Of a stretch of DNA of 64,000 nucleotides, positions 47,961-59,262 are shown in pieces. Each line of letters starts with the position of its first letter. The first letter of the stretch is position 1. The stretch is from Platycnemis pennipes (Eukaryota; Arthropoda; Insecta; Odonata; Platycnemididae). Below the pieces are notes generated by a model. The model searched no databases. It saw only the letters and a program-made list of their open reading frames with translations, and had not been told where the DNA came from. The translations under genes and the position numbers were made by a program. The stretch is taken from assembly GCA_933228895.1 (NCBI GenBank), contig OW121850.1, positions 28,095,773-28,159,772 on the forward strand, read 5' to 3'.

Positions 47961-49272
47961 TCAACTCTTACACAATAAATCTCAGAAATGGTTGCCTGAA
48001 CACTCCTCGTCGACAACACAAGCTATCACTACCGCTATAATTCAAAGTTCTTTATGGGCATCACCTGGAAATAGAAGCCCATTACGCTATAAGTGCTCCC
48101 ACCTCATTCAAAAGTCATCATGGTAATCAATTACGCCGATATACTTAGATTCATTTTCATAGTCTTTGTTCACAGGAGGTATTTCTATTATTTTAATTTT
48201 TTTTTGGGCGAGCTTGAAGCATAATAAATACAAATTATGCTGGCAGAATGTCAAGATATCAGAACCTGTATTACTAAAAGATTAATTTTGATACGGCTCA
48301 TTAAAAGAGGTAACATATACTGAAACCTAAGGGGAAAATTCCGGTCACGACATATCGAAGCTAGTGAAGTGTAGATTATTTAAACGCGATAATTATTAAT
48401 CGATAAATTTTGGTGCTCTGTGGTAAAATAAGTCACGGATTAATTGGGCTCCAGCGGAATTTTGTGGGAGGATAGCATTCTTACTATGAAACGAATCACT
48501 TTTTTTCGTTAAATTTTATAGATACAGTTGCATAGACATATTGCATGCCTAAGGTGTAAAAGTAGGTTTCTCAAAATTAACAATTCTGAAAGATATCGAG
48601 GAATGAATTTTACAAAATTATTTTGGTTTATTAAAAAGAAAATTATTCTGTCGAAACAAAATTTGTATCAGAATAAACCGAACTTTTTTATGGAAAAAAA
48701 GGATATTTCAAAACTATTTTAGACACTAAAATAGGGAAGGTCCCTATTTTCAGTATATTCACACGTAATAGTAATGAATCCAAGCGTGATATGTTCCCAA
48801 AAATATTCAGTCAAGATATTACAGAATATAATTTGAATACTCAAAAATAGAGCCAGAAGATGTGAATATATCAATGGTATTCTAAGCAGCTTAGAATGAA
48901 ATAACCTAATATAGCTAGTTACATTCTACTTTGCCTTATGATGCTAAAACCTTCATGTGTTTCAATCCTGTAGTGGCGAGTGATTTTTAATGCCACAACA
49001 AAATAACAGTGAAACACTTAAGCATCTACTTCACCTAGGTAATGACACGGATTGGTAGGAAAATAACAAACGTGCTTATATACGGTCAATATATAATGCA
49101 TATACTCCGTCAACCTATTTCTAATATATTAACGACTGAAATAATTTCCGCAGTGGAGAACAGCATCCTATTTCTGTAAAATTTATACATACACATATAT
49201 TGCACAAACTTTTAGAAGTGATTACTTTGTATGCATGCATGGAGATTTATAACAAAAGGAACGTCACATCCA
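47961..49272. other. AT-rich noncoding stretch
   Basis: No gene or repeat was recognised. Confidence 0.45.
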
Positions 49273-49870
49273 TTAGGCTGCAGATGGGAATGGAAAAATG
49301 ATAACATGTCGCGACGAGTATGATTTTATCGCGAGGATCATTACACCACACCATCTCCTGGTACTGTTATCCCCGATTTCAACATTTACAAAAAAAATCC
49401 TGCATTGCAGCTTGGCTCTCTCGTTGTTTTCCCAAATTATTTTGAGATCGAGTGGGTGAACGCAATGAGGAACAAATGGAGCGGGATGGTTGACTGTGGC
49501 AGGCAAATACGACTCGAGAACATCTCCTCCGGGAATGCTGGAAGGGAGAAGTGTCTCGGACACGCTCGATAGTTCCTGGAAACGCATCCAGTCAGCCGTC
49601 TTGGAGCCAAAACTGTGTGACTCGAAGGAGGAAGACTCCCGGGATGAGGAGAGGGTCCGGAGGAGAGAGGGTGACTGGAGGGGGGCTTCATTGAGGCGAG
49701 TGACACTCAGCCTCGCCCACTCACGTCGTCCCAAATTGGCGGCTGACGATGCGTAAAAAAGGGAACGAAGCCTGGGAGAGGTACACGTGCCGCAGGACGC
49801 ATTCAATTTCCCAAACCCACCCCCATCGCCGCCCGCCCCTCCGGCCCTTCCTCACGCCAATCTTTCAATC
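49273..49870 (-). other. CpG-rich block with 177-codon ORF
   Basis: The minus frame 49273-49806 is open for 177 codons, and a plus frame of 88 codons (49490-49756) lies inside it. Neither matches a family that I know. The plus frame product is charged (KEEDSRDEERVRRREGDW) and the minus product is Ser/Leu-rich. The C-terminal third of the minus frame crosses into AT-rich DNA without a compositional break typical of an exon. I cannot decide between an orphan exon and stop-poor island DNA; the latter is more likely. Confidence 0.25.
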
Positions 49871-50173
49871 CCTCCAGTCAACGAGAGCAACTTCTTATCA
49901 CTATCCGCTACAAACCGAGTGACATGTGCCACTATCGGTGAAGTCGGACGGGAGTGAACTATCCCTGCGAATGCTCGAGGCGGAAATGATAAGAATATTT
50001 ATATGACTCAAAAGTTTTGAGTGAAAACAAGGCGGGATCTACCGGGATAATTCGCGTTGAGTTAAATAACAAGTTGATCGCATGATTTTGGGACGAAATC
50101 TGTGGATAGTAATTGATTGACGTTTGGGCTATTCGCGGATTCATGATACATTGCTGCTAAAATTATGTTTTGA

Positions 50174-50704
50174 TTAGGTTTGATCAGAGGACTAGACAGT
50201 GTGCAGCGTAGAGCAGCTAGGTGTTACGATAGGTTGAGTAGTGTTTCAGAATTAATACAAGAATTGGGGTGGGAGTCATTATCAGAGCGTAGGTTAAGGT
50301 ACAGATTAAATCTGTTAGAGAAGTTTCAATCGGATAGCTTTACTGAAATACTGTTAGGAACATATTAAAAACATCAACGTATTATGCTAGATTCGACCAG
50401 ATAAATAAGATTAGAGAGATAGATTGTCGTACTGATAGATTCAAAATGGCATTTTTCCATTCCCCGCATTATAAGAGAACAGAATTGGCAGAAAAGCAAA
50501 GGGATAGGTAGGGGAAATATTTTATTGTTGTCTGCAGTGCATGATGCATGTATTAATCCCTTAAATACTATAGATACTAACAATCTAGTTGCATGAGACC
50601 CTATAGTTGCTTGTTTGCATGTTAGTAGTGCATGCTTGGTGATCTTCACTCCCTGCCACATACTCTCGCTGTGGCTTACAGAGCATTGTGTAGATGTAGA
50701 TGTA
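50174..50704 (+). mobile_element. LINE 3' end (CR1/L2-like, family A)
   Basis: It reads GLIRGLDSVQRRAAR, then CYDRLSSVSELIQELGWESL, SERRLRYRLNLLEKFQSDSF and the shared 3' UTR ending CCCTGCCACATACTCTCGC, with a TGTAGATGTAGATGTA tail at 50699-50704. Compared with the copy at 4.3 kb it has lost 12 bases after GCAGCTAG (the ARFVKRC region) and has a frameshift at about 50347, so it is a separate truncated insertion of the same family. Confidence 0.8.
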
Positions 50705-50821
50705 AAATTACAGCGAAGCTGATGACTCGAAATTACGCAACCCATCGAATCTACAAAAACAAACGGTATGGTAGGTAAAATGAATAGTTTGCGGCGAGAC
50801 TTCGTGAAATTTCTTCGTGTT

Positions 50822-50881
50822 GAAATGATAAACTTCGTAAATTTCCCACACCTACGTGAAATTTGCAAAGTTTATCATTTC
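50822..50881. repeat. hairpin, 24-bp arms
   Basis: Arms 50822-50845 and 50858-50881 pair with two mismatches (GAAATGATAAACTT on the left, AAGTTTATCATTTC on the right) around a 12-nt loop. It lies about 120 bp after a LINE 3' end. Confidence 0.8.
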
Positions 50882-53182
50882 GGTAAGGTAAGTATTATGG
50901 ATTTTAGGTGCTTTGACAACTATGGGTCATTTCGCACCTTCACCGCCATGTTCTTGTCAGATAGATGGGTAACACGATACGGTTTCCCTGACGCGACACT
51001 GTATTATGCGATCTCAATCATATACCTGGTATACTAAAACACACGTTAAGCTTTATTACAGAAAGTATTGTGCCTCTAACGATACGTATTTTTGAAATAA
51101 AAATCTGCCTTATATATACTACTCGTAGAGGTCCTATTTAAACTATTCGCACGGCCCAAATTTCAACACTGAATCACTCCTTGCCTCTTCTATCATCTAT
51201 CTTCCTTCTATACATTCGGATTTGCACCTCATTCCATCCTTCTTCTGCTAGGATCTAAATTTCTCCCTCAGAAACTATCTTCATTATTCCGTTACCTCAA
51301 GGAGATTTCTGTTCTTTGAAAATTTCCATTAAATTCTTAATCTGATGTTAACTAGAATCATTAATTACCTTAGCAAAGTCAATCGAAGAGGTAGGGATTG
51401 CTCCGGCAAGAGTAGCAAAATTGTTTTCCAGGCAATCATATCGCCGCTTGGAATTTCAATTAGTCATGGGGAATTCTTCCAAGGAACTAAAATTCTATTA
51501 CTCTTAGCTGACGCAAATGATTTTGTTTGTAAATGGGAATAAAATTCATAATACTAATATCTTATAATAGCTCCACTGATATTAGATTAAACAGGGTCAG
51601 ACGTCGGAGATGCAGGAAATATCAAAGGCGGGGAAGCGTGGATGATGATCATAATGGTGCTGCCATGATGTTTCGAAGAAATTGTACGACCCTCCTACCT
51701 TGTATTTGTAATATATCATCAAACTTCTGTCAGCATATTATAATAGTTCCTAGGGTAATGATTAATTACACCTAAAGGAAAAGTTGATGACATCGAAAAT
51801 AGAGAGATGATTCGGCAGGAAGGAACACGAGATTTGACAAGCAATACTTACGCACCGTACAATTCTAACAAATTATGCACAAGAAACTGTATATAAGTAG
51901 TTGCTTTTACACGTATAAGACTCTGTTAAGCGATAAAACCACCCAGCATATAATATGTATAAAGTTAAGGAATAAAGTAATGCATATATGTCATAAATCA
52001 TAGAATTAAGACATTTTTCGAGGAGAAGTAAAATTTCACTACCATTTATTCATTCATCCATTATTTTCCTTAATTTCAGCCATATATCCTAAAGTAAAAG
52101 CGTAAGAGAAAAAGGTACTGACCTGAAACTTGCGGATGCTACAATTTGTCATTTCATTTACTAATGTGGACCGGATTTGTTGACATTCACTCTTTCCAAG
52201 GACTTAGATCTAACACACACGTAAAAAGTTTATCTTTAAATAGTACATAAAAGTAAAGTATTTCCATTTCATAAACGTTACTATAAAATGTACTCTTCCA
52301 AAGGATAGCGCATATTATTTTACATTCCACTAATATTGCCGGTTGCGTTAAAAAAATTGTTATGAGACAAATGAGGCTTTGTTCAACTCGCTAGCTCACA
52401 TACGAGATGGACAACCTAGGCTTATCAACAATGTTGACAACAAGCATAACGTGCTATATCACTGAAGTCCTCAAGTACCAAGTAAAAAATAGGTCGCTAT
52501 TGTAAGTTTTTCCTCAAGAAAAACGTATCGACTAACTACAATGGCAGGGAAACAACTACTACAATGATGAATTTTGCGGTCTCTCAAAAAAATATAGAAA
52601 GATGAAATGACGATGATATCATTTTCCCCATGGTAAGCGTCGAAACGTAGAGGAAATTTAGAAAGATTAGTTATTTTTTTAATCCATTAGAGAAGCTTCT
52701 GAGTGGTGAATTTGGAGAAGTTTCTTGAAGCGGAGAATCCTCGAGGCCAAAATGGAATCACTTCAACAGTAAAATTTCATCAGAAGTTGACACTACTTCG
52801 GGAAATCTTTTTTCATCTGAACGGATTGAGGGTTTTCAGCGTTTTCCTTGAAACAAGAGCTCTTGGTTAATGTTTCTGAGCACCGACGTAGAAAAAGAGG
52901 CCGGAATCAATCCCCGGAATTCGGTGTTCCAACTCTTTAATCAAAGAGATGGCACTTAAGAACTCTCCTATATCAATTCTGTTAACTATTTCCACGGATT
53001 TACAAAATACCTTTCATTTTCATTCCTTTGCCTGGCACCACAAACGAATCGTTACAAGTAGGAAATATTTATTGATTTTTAACCAATGACTGTGTGGTGT
53101 TGAATGAGCACTTTAAAATATGCATTTCAAATGTAGAATAATCCATCTACAAGCTCGAAAAAAGGAATATTACGTGTTCAAC
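50882..53182. other. AT-rich noncoding stretch
   Basis: No gene or repeat was recognised. Confidence 0.45.
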
Positions 53183-53335
53183 TAGTCCAGCTAACTTGAA
53201 GATGACACTACGTGTCGAAACCTAGGTATTCCCAATAAAACTATTGTGGAGTCCACTGAGTACTTTCAGCAATCCATAACGGAGAACTTCCACCATATGT
53301 CGACGGAATTTGCTTCCCCTATTTAGTCCAGCTAA
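53183..53335 (+). mobile_element. 129-bp hammerhead-bearing insertion with 12-bp TSD
   Basis: The direct repeats TAGTCCAGCTAA at 53183-53194 and 53324-53335 are identical and bound 129 bp. The insert begins almost at the hammerhead-like core (53196-53228). It continues with CCAATAAAACTATTGTGGAG, parallel to the sequence after the core at 29.6 kb. Exact duplications next to a short Penelope-type terminus suggest a retrotransposed, heavily truncated copy or a tiny nonautonomous derivative. Confidence 0.65.
53195..53228 (+). ncRNA. hammerhead-ribozyme-like motif (degenerate copy)
   Basis: TTGAAGA (53196-53202, first core C changed to T) is followed by the extra T, hairpin GACAC-TAC-GTGTC (53204-53216), GAAA (53217-53220) and the self-complementary ACCTAGGT (53220-53227). 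The helix II and helix III palindromes are perfect. The altered core C and the lack of helix I pairing predict loss of activity. Confidence 0.45.
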
Positions 53336-53566
53336 GTTTGAATGCCTAAGAAAGACAACTTCTACTTTGGCCAGATACTGCTATATTTTACCTGATGTCC
53401 TTCTTTAGTCACTTGTTAGCTTCTTTATTCCATTTTAACTTTCTTTTCTAGTTACAACCATAAACTAATTTCAAAATATTGGGAACACCATTGCGACAAG
53501 CCCGAGATAGGTAATGTATGTATTCCACTAGTTTACATAGGTGAACATGAATAAAACATACTTGTA

Positions 53567-53800
53567 AGGCCTGGTTACACGATACATTAACACGCACGGG
53601 TTCATGTACATTTGCGTGAATGGTTTCAGCGCAACTTATGCGAATGCATGAACCAAATAGAACAGGTTCTATTTTCTGTTCACGCATTCATTCATTTGTA
53701 CATTCTCGTGTGGTTACACGGTGCATTTTCAATATTCATTCTCGCGTTCATGCATTCACACATTAACTCGCACGTGTTAATGTATCGTGTAACCAGGCCT
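53567..53800. mobile_element. MITE with 28-bp perfect TIRs
   Basis: Both ends read AGGCCTGGTTACACGATACA and continue identically for 28 bp before diverging. GTA flanks both sides (53564-53566 and 53801-53803), consistent with a 2- or 3-bp target duplication. The centre carries AGAACAGGTTCTATTTTC and an internal TTACACGGTGCATT, both shared in position with the copies at 26.1, 30.6 and 31.3 kb. The ends resemble PIF/Harbinger-type termini, but that is tentative. No coding capacity. Confidence 0.85.
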
Positions 53801-53803
53801 GTA

Positions 53804-54334
53804 TAATTATTTCTTTCACCAGATACAACTATCTTTCATATGTTGTCCTTATTTAAGTCCAATCCTTCTTAGTTTACAGCATTCCACAACAAAATTATTT
53901 CCTAGTCCTCCATCTCTCTTTTTTATCCAACATTTTCCCCTCCAGTACGGCCCGAGTGGAGAATACATATATATCCCTAATGCACAAAAATATTCCTTTA
54001 GAACGGAGGGTGGCGCCGCAGAACCATACACGCAAAGCAATCCAACACTCGCGGATTCGGCGTAGGGTGGAGGAATAAACGAAAAAGAACCCAATAAACC
54101 AACCACTCCCCCTCCATTCCCCACAAGTAGGCACATTTTCATGCACGTCGCCTCGAAATGGGGAAAGGTGAGGGAGACTCAATCGGCCCACGGAAATGTG
54201 GCTGGGGCCATTGCAGGCGACATCCCGGACGAAGCGAAAGCGGCGGTGACTGCTATGAAAGAGAGGAGCAGCTTGGAGGATGGCGGAAGTGGTTTCGAAA
54301 CGGGGAGGCAAAAGTAAAAGGGAAGAGAGTAGAG
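53804..54334. other. noncoding, GC-rich patch at 54.0-54.33 kb
   Basis: A minus frame of 187 codons (53895-54458) and an overlapping 97-codon frame have no recognised motif. The longer one runs into the ATATCG element and is therefore unlikely to be a gene. Confidence 0.3.
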
Positions 54335-55092
54335 AGTGCGATATGACGTTTTGAATATCGCATGACGATATCATTCTGATATCGCGGATTCGCCGATATA
54401 TCGGTTTCGCGATATAAATAGGAAATATCGTGATATGGACATACCGGGATATTGACATATCGACTTATAATATAATAACTTAAGACGAAAGAGCATATAT
54501 TTTTAGATTTTAGAGGTTCTTTTCAATTTTTTGATACGGCCCATATGAGCTAAAATTTAACCATTTTTCCTTGACCGAAGAACGGTGAAATATTTCAAAT
54601 TTCGAATTATGGTTTAAAAACAATAACTTTATAATACAACTTGAACTTTTCTTGTTGAATTTGAGTTTTCAATGATGAAATCGCTCCATGACCATTCCAT
54701 TCCCTACATCAAAAATTTTATGATAAAAAAGTTACAGTTAATAACAATAACAAATTAGACAGTTAAAAATATATAATTAACGATTGAGGAAGTGTAGTAT
54801 TTTATAAGGAAGAGACCGTTTATAGAACTTCAATCCGATCAACCATTACCGAGAAATTGCGCTAAATAGAGATATTATTAAGGGTGACAAAAAAAATAAC
54901 GGGATCAGGATATCGTCATATCGGGGTATCGTCATATCGGAATAACGTCATATCGGGATATCATCACATCGGGATATCGACATGTCGCCATATCGGGATG
55001 TCGACATATCGTGATATCGCGTTTCGAAACATCGACTCCCGATATCAAGTGCATATCGAGTATCGTCAACGATATATCGTGGTATCCCACAG
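54335..55092. repeat. element with ATATCG-rich subterminal arrays
   Basis: Clusters of ATATCG-based units fill both ends: five exact ATATCG in 54350-54480 and ten in 54900-55085, many in the form CATATCGGGATATCG. They flank an AT-rich centre of about 420 bp without such motifs. Outer sequences (AGTGCGATA left; TATCCCACAGT right, which reads ACTGTGGGATA on the minus strand) are similar but not a clean inverted repeat. Two motif-rich ends around a neutral core is the layout of a hAT-like nonautonomous transposon with transposase-binding repeats. No certain target duplication was seen. Confidence 0.6.
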
Positions 55093-55420
55093 TCCTAGAA
55101 GAGAGATGGGAAGGGAAAGAGAGATATACAGAGACAGAAATGGAGGAGGAAAGGAAAAAGTGAAGGGTGGGGACGTTGATTTATCGGACGGGAGTCGATA
55201 TGGAGAAGCGAGCGTCCGTCTCTCGCTTCGCCGGCATCTGAGCATCACTCTTTGCTATATTTATGGCGGATGGAGGAAGAGGGGAGAAATGAGAGGGGAG
55301 GAATGGAGGCGGAGGTCGGAAAAGGGAGAGGAGAAGGGTGGGGAGGTGAGGCCGCTTGGGGTTGAGACCACACGGAAGGACAAGTGAAAGGCTGACCTTT
55401 CATTATGTCCCCATGACACT
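55093..55420. other. purine-rich block
   Basis: G/A-rich on the plus strand, with GGAGGAAAGG and GGAGAGGAGAAGGGTGGGGA type tracts. The 167-codon plus frame 54884-55387 spans the ATATCG repeats and this block, so it is an artefact of repeated sequence. Confidence 0.35.
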
Positions 55421-58400
55421 CACTCGGGGCATGCATAGAGGCCTTCACAATTCAGAGAAAGCAAAGTATCGAGAGAAACAATGCGTGTCGCGCAAGCACG
55501 CAGCTCTCAGAATGGAGTATCACGTCCAAGGAACTTCGACGCTACTTCCTGGGACACTCTTACCAAGATTGAAGCGAGATTCGTCAGTTTTAGTGACCGC
55601 GCACGAATACCAGATGTTGCACAGTGACATGCGAATTATATCGCATTATCACATTCTTCGCAGTGTACTATAAACTTTTTTATCCAAGCCTATGATTTGT
55701 CAGCATTTCTCAGCATGATAAATCAACAAAACTTCTATTATAGGGACATTTTTGACCCATTTGTGTCAGTTAACATTTTGCTATAACAAAATACACTCAA
55801 TGAAATATTTAGTAAGTTGAATTCCAGACGTTAATATTTGTAAAAAAATATATTGTAAAGCATTTTAGCACTGTAAATATCCTTTAGGCCATGTTAATTA
55901 TTGATGTTATGTTATTGGTGGCTCATCCCATTTTTAGCCCTGTAGAAGGAAAAATACAATTTCCGAAATGTCGGCAAAAAGTTAAATAGTTTTCATTTAA
56001 AAAAAAAAGACCTAAACTCCCGGAAAATCATCCATACATGAAATATTTAGTGGCATAGATGATCTATATCACATCACAAATACGTTATTTAATGCACGGC
56101 ATAGATCAAGGTGCTAAATTGCCTAAAGTTTTCAACGATAAAAACGTGCAACTAAGTGAAATAATTCCGAACGAATGAAGGAATACAAGATCAGGCCTCT
56201 GGTGTATGCATCTTGGCTTTCCAGCGGTCAACGTCAGGAAATGTATGATTAAGTTAAAATTCTGACCGGCGGGGGGGGGGGGGGGGGGGGATTTTAGAAA
56301 ACGATTGTGATCAAACAACTATAGAAAAAGGATTTTGCGTTAACTAGATCCAAACACAAGAGCCATAAGCACACACCTAAATGTCTTTTTTGCCTATAAT
56401 GGCTTTTTCAATTTTTTCGCCTCCTTCACATTTCTTAAATACATGAAAACAGAGAGCCGCGATTCTTACCTCATTTGAACCGAAAGTCATCGGTTTAGAT
56501 CATTGTTTCCTGTTGGCTTATGCGATTAGTTATTTTTTCCCGAGGAATAATGGACAATAAGATTTTCATTACTGAAAATCATTCTATGAAAGTCCTTGGC
56601 TAGAATTTGTTTCTATCAATTCAGCCTTTTCCCATCACGTACGTAAAGAAAAAATAGTGTAACTCAATGAGTTTGCAGAAAAAAAACACTGTTAACAGAG
56701 AAATAATTGATAGGGCATAGCAAAACAATGGGAAGATGGAGACGTAATGAGGAAAGTTAGCGGCGAATTCGTGATGCGCTTCACATCGCGACAAAAAGCG
56801 GAGGAGAATAGAGTGGCCATTATTCGAACGTCCTAACTCAATGAACGAGGTTTGTGAAGAGAAGAAATATAGGATTTAGAGCCTTTTACTACTGAAGGTA
56901 GGAGATGAAATTGCTGACATAACATATCGTGAGTAGGTACTAATCTCTCATTCAATGGCTTCATTTTCCCAACTAACCATGATGAGCGTGAAAATCCAAA
57001 ATGACACAATCACGACTACTTCAATTAACAAGAGGAGAAAAATGCCCTTGGATTTAGCACTTCTTTATTTTAAATCACAGAATAATAGTTACCTAACACC
57101 AGATAATACATTTAAATAGTAGACCTAAAATTGTAAATTCATAAAGCGGCATCAGCACCCACATATCTGAGTAAAATTTTAATTGTAAAAATATGAAAAT
57201 GCTGAGAATACGGTAAGGAAAACATGGAGTGACATGTTTGGGCAATCATCGGGTCCAAACCATCGAACATTTTTACGGTACACATTAATGATTTTTTCAG
57301 CTGAACTCCAGCGTTTTACTATTTTAGTGATTCTTAGAACCACTATTACTTGCTATCTAATACGTTTTTCCTACGGGCACAGAATGCTTTTTGGGAAGAT
57401 TTATAAATATACTACTCTCGCGAAAATGTCCCTTTTTTTGAAGAGAAATTTCTTCCTATCCCATGAATATGCCTTACATCTTATCCCATAAATTTTTAGT
57501 CAAAAGGGGAAAAACGCGCTGAAGAACAATGCTTTGGTACTTTGTCCATATTTGCTCGTATGATCCCGGGGTAAGATTATGTAATGAAGATGAATCTGGC
57601 AAAGAAAATAACATGCTTGTATTATTGTTTCGATAATTTGACGCGTATTCTATCTACATTATAAATGCTTACACTCAATTAATAATTCACCCTAAATATC
57701 CCTAAATACGGAGCATAAGAATTCGTGAAAGACATTCAATGTCAACAACCATTATCGTGTAAGACACATGCTCTGTCTCTCTATGCTTTGAGCTATGCAC
57801 TCTATTTGATTTAAAGGTCTGTTTACCTGTACTTTAAGAGCACATTACCAAGTATTCAATATTCGCCACCAACTCCACCTCTAAGCCATAATAGAAAGCA
57901 TACTACACGAGAAAATAACGTCATAAGCGGTATCCCGAAATCACAAGTATGCCAAAATGCCAAGCTGTTAGGTATCAGCGGCACGTTTTGCTTTCCTTTA
58001 CAGTCTGCTGAACTCGAAATGAATAGAAAGATCTTTTCGTCTGTTATTCAATAGAACACCAGACGCGCCGTGCATGCTAAGTTACCCACCGTATTGTCGC
58101 CTTTAGGATTCTTGTCCCACGACAATTTCTCTGCCGTTCACAGCCTTACAAAATCGAAATGTGTCTCGCCAAGCCATAGTCGTGATAAAACCTAGATAGG
58201 AAAAACCTGGGTCCTTGCCCCACCCGCAAGAAAGGAGCTAGGTAAGGTCTCCTCCCTACCATACCCCTCCAACACTTTCCACCCTCACCTGGCCATCCAC
58301 TACCCTATCCCCCCAGCCTGTGGTGCTCCGCTACAAAAGTACAAATGACCCCACTTTGTACACGACAGTAATACCGATCATTGGAGCATGAGGGTTTTAC

Positions 58401-58719
58401 ATGGAATTCCTGGTGCAAATTAGGGCGTGGAGAAGAAAGGGTTGGTTCCATTTTCGCTAATGGGATTTCGGCACTAGGAAACCGTCCAACTGGTGCCCCG
58501 CCGATGCGGCATAGCCTTCAGTTTCGCCGGATATGATCCCTCGCTCCCAACCCCAACCCCTCTAGTAATACCTATTCGAGGGAGGTGACCGACAGCTATG
58601 ATCATTTGACCCATTACTGGGAAAATCGGTAGATGCGAGATTTTATTCTGGAAATGAAGGACAGGTGAGACAGCTGAAGAAACGAGAGAAGGTGTAGAAA
58701 AAAACCGGTGTCAGCATAA
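55421..58719. other. noncoding; G20 homopolymer at 56271-56290
   Basis: No gene was recognised. A run of 20 G at 56271-56290 is the longest homopolymer seen and could fold as a quadruplex or be an assembly-sensitive site. At 55940-55968 a core CTGTAGA, hairpin GGAAA...TTTCC and GAAA weakly resemble the hammerhead order but miss a conserved A. 58180-58340 is C-rich. Confidence 0.4.
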
Positions 58720-58915
58720 GCTTACTAACAGCGAGAGACCCCAAGGGATCGACGTCCCATCCGACGGACGGAGTACTGCTCTTGAAGTGCTCCTCACATA
58801 GAACTCAAGTATTGACCGATATAGCGGTGAAAACTCTCTGCCACCAACAGGATTCGATCCTAGGCCATCAGAATGGTAGACCAGATCTAGAACCATTACA
58901 CCAATCGCATCACCC
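58720..58915 (-). mobile_element. tRNA-derived SINE with CGTCGGATGGGAC core
   Basis: On the minus strand a Pol III A box, GGTGTAATGGTTCTAGATCT, lies at 58881-58902 and a B box, GGATCGAATCCTG, at 58848-58860. A body follows with GAGCAGTACTCCGTCCGTCG and GATGGGACGTCGATCCC, the core shared with the fragments at 8.6 and 11.25 kb. This copy retains the head the others lack. No clear target duplication was identified. Confidence 0.7.
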
Positions 58916-59194
58916 TAGTCCATACCAACACGGAAGCTCATGAAGATTTTTCTTTGTGATAGAGGTTTGCTGAATTTATAGATTAGATAGTCATGCAGAT
59001 TCATTTAGCATTTATTATTAATTTAGACTTCTTAGTATACATACAGGGACCGGTGGAAAATGCATCCTCAAACTTGAGATTACTATAAAAAGATAAGACC
59101 CACTTATTAAAAACTTGCACTTGACGACGGCAATGGAAAAAAAATGTTTCTCGATGAGGCTGTAAGAATGTAGAATATGTTAATAGGTTAATAT
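58916..59194. other. AT-rich noncoding stretch
   Basis: Nothing was recognised. Confidence 0.4.
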
Positions 59195-59262
59195 ATGCGA
59201 TGGGGTGCAAAATGCCAATGGAGTATTACGTGAAACCAATCTTAGGAGTGATGATGAATAAA
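59195..59262 (+). mobile_element. possible RTE-like LINE 3' terminal fragment
   Basis: ACGTGAAACCAATCTTAGGA then GTGATGATGA resembles the ends at about 10.23 kb (AACCAATCCTAGTATTG...TGATGA) and 43.69 kb. Only about 60 bases match, so this is tentative. Confidence 0.35.

Noticed and set aside
54884..55387. 167-codon ORF rich in RHIG/YR repeats
   Set aside because: It is simply the translation of the ATATCG repeat array and the adjoining purine-rich tract.
55940..55968. A fifth hammerhead-like motif (CTGTAGA, hairpin GGAAA/TTTCC, GAAA)
   Set aside because: The core has T where an invariant A is required, and there is no palindromic helix III or helix I. It could be a relic but is not supportable.
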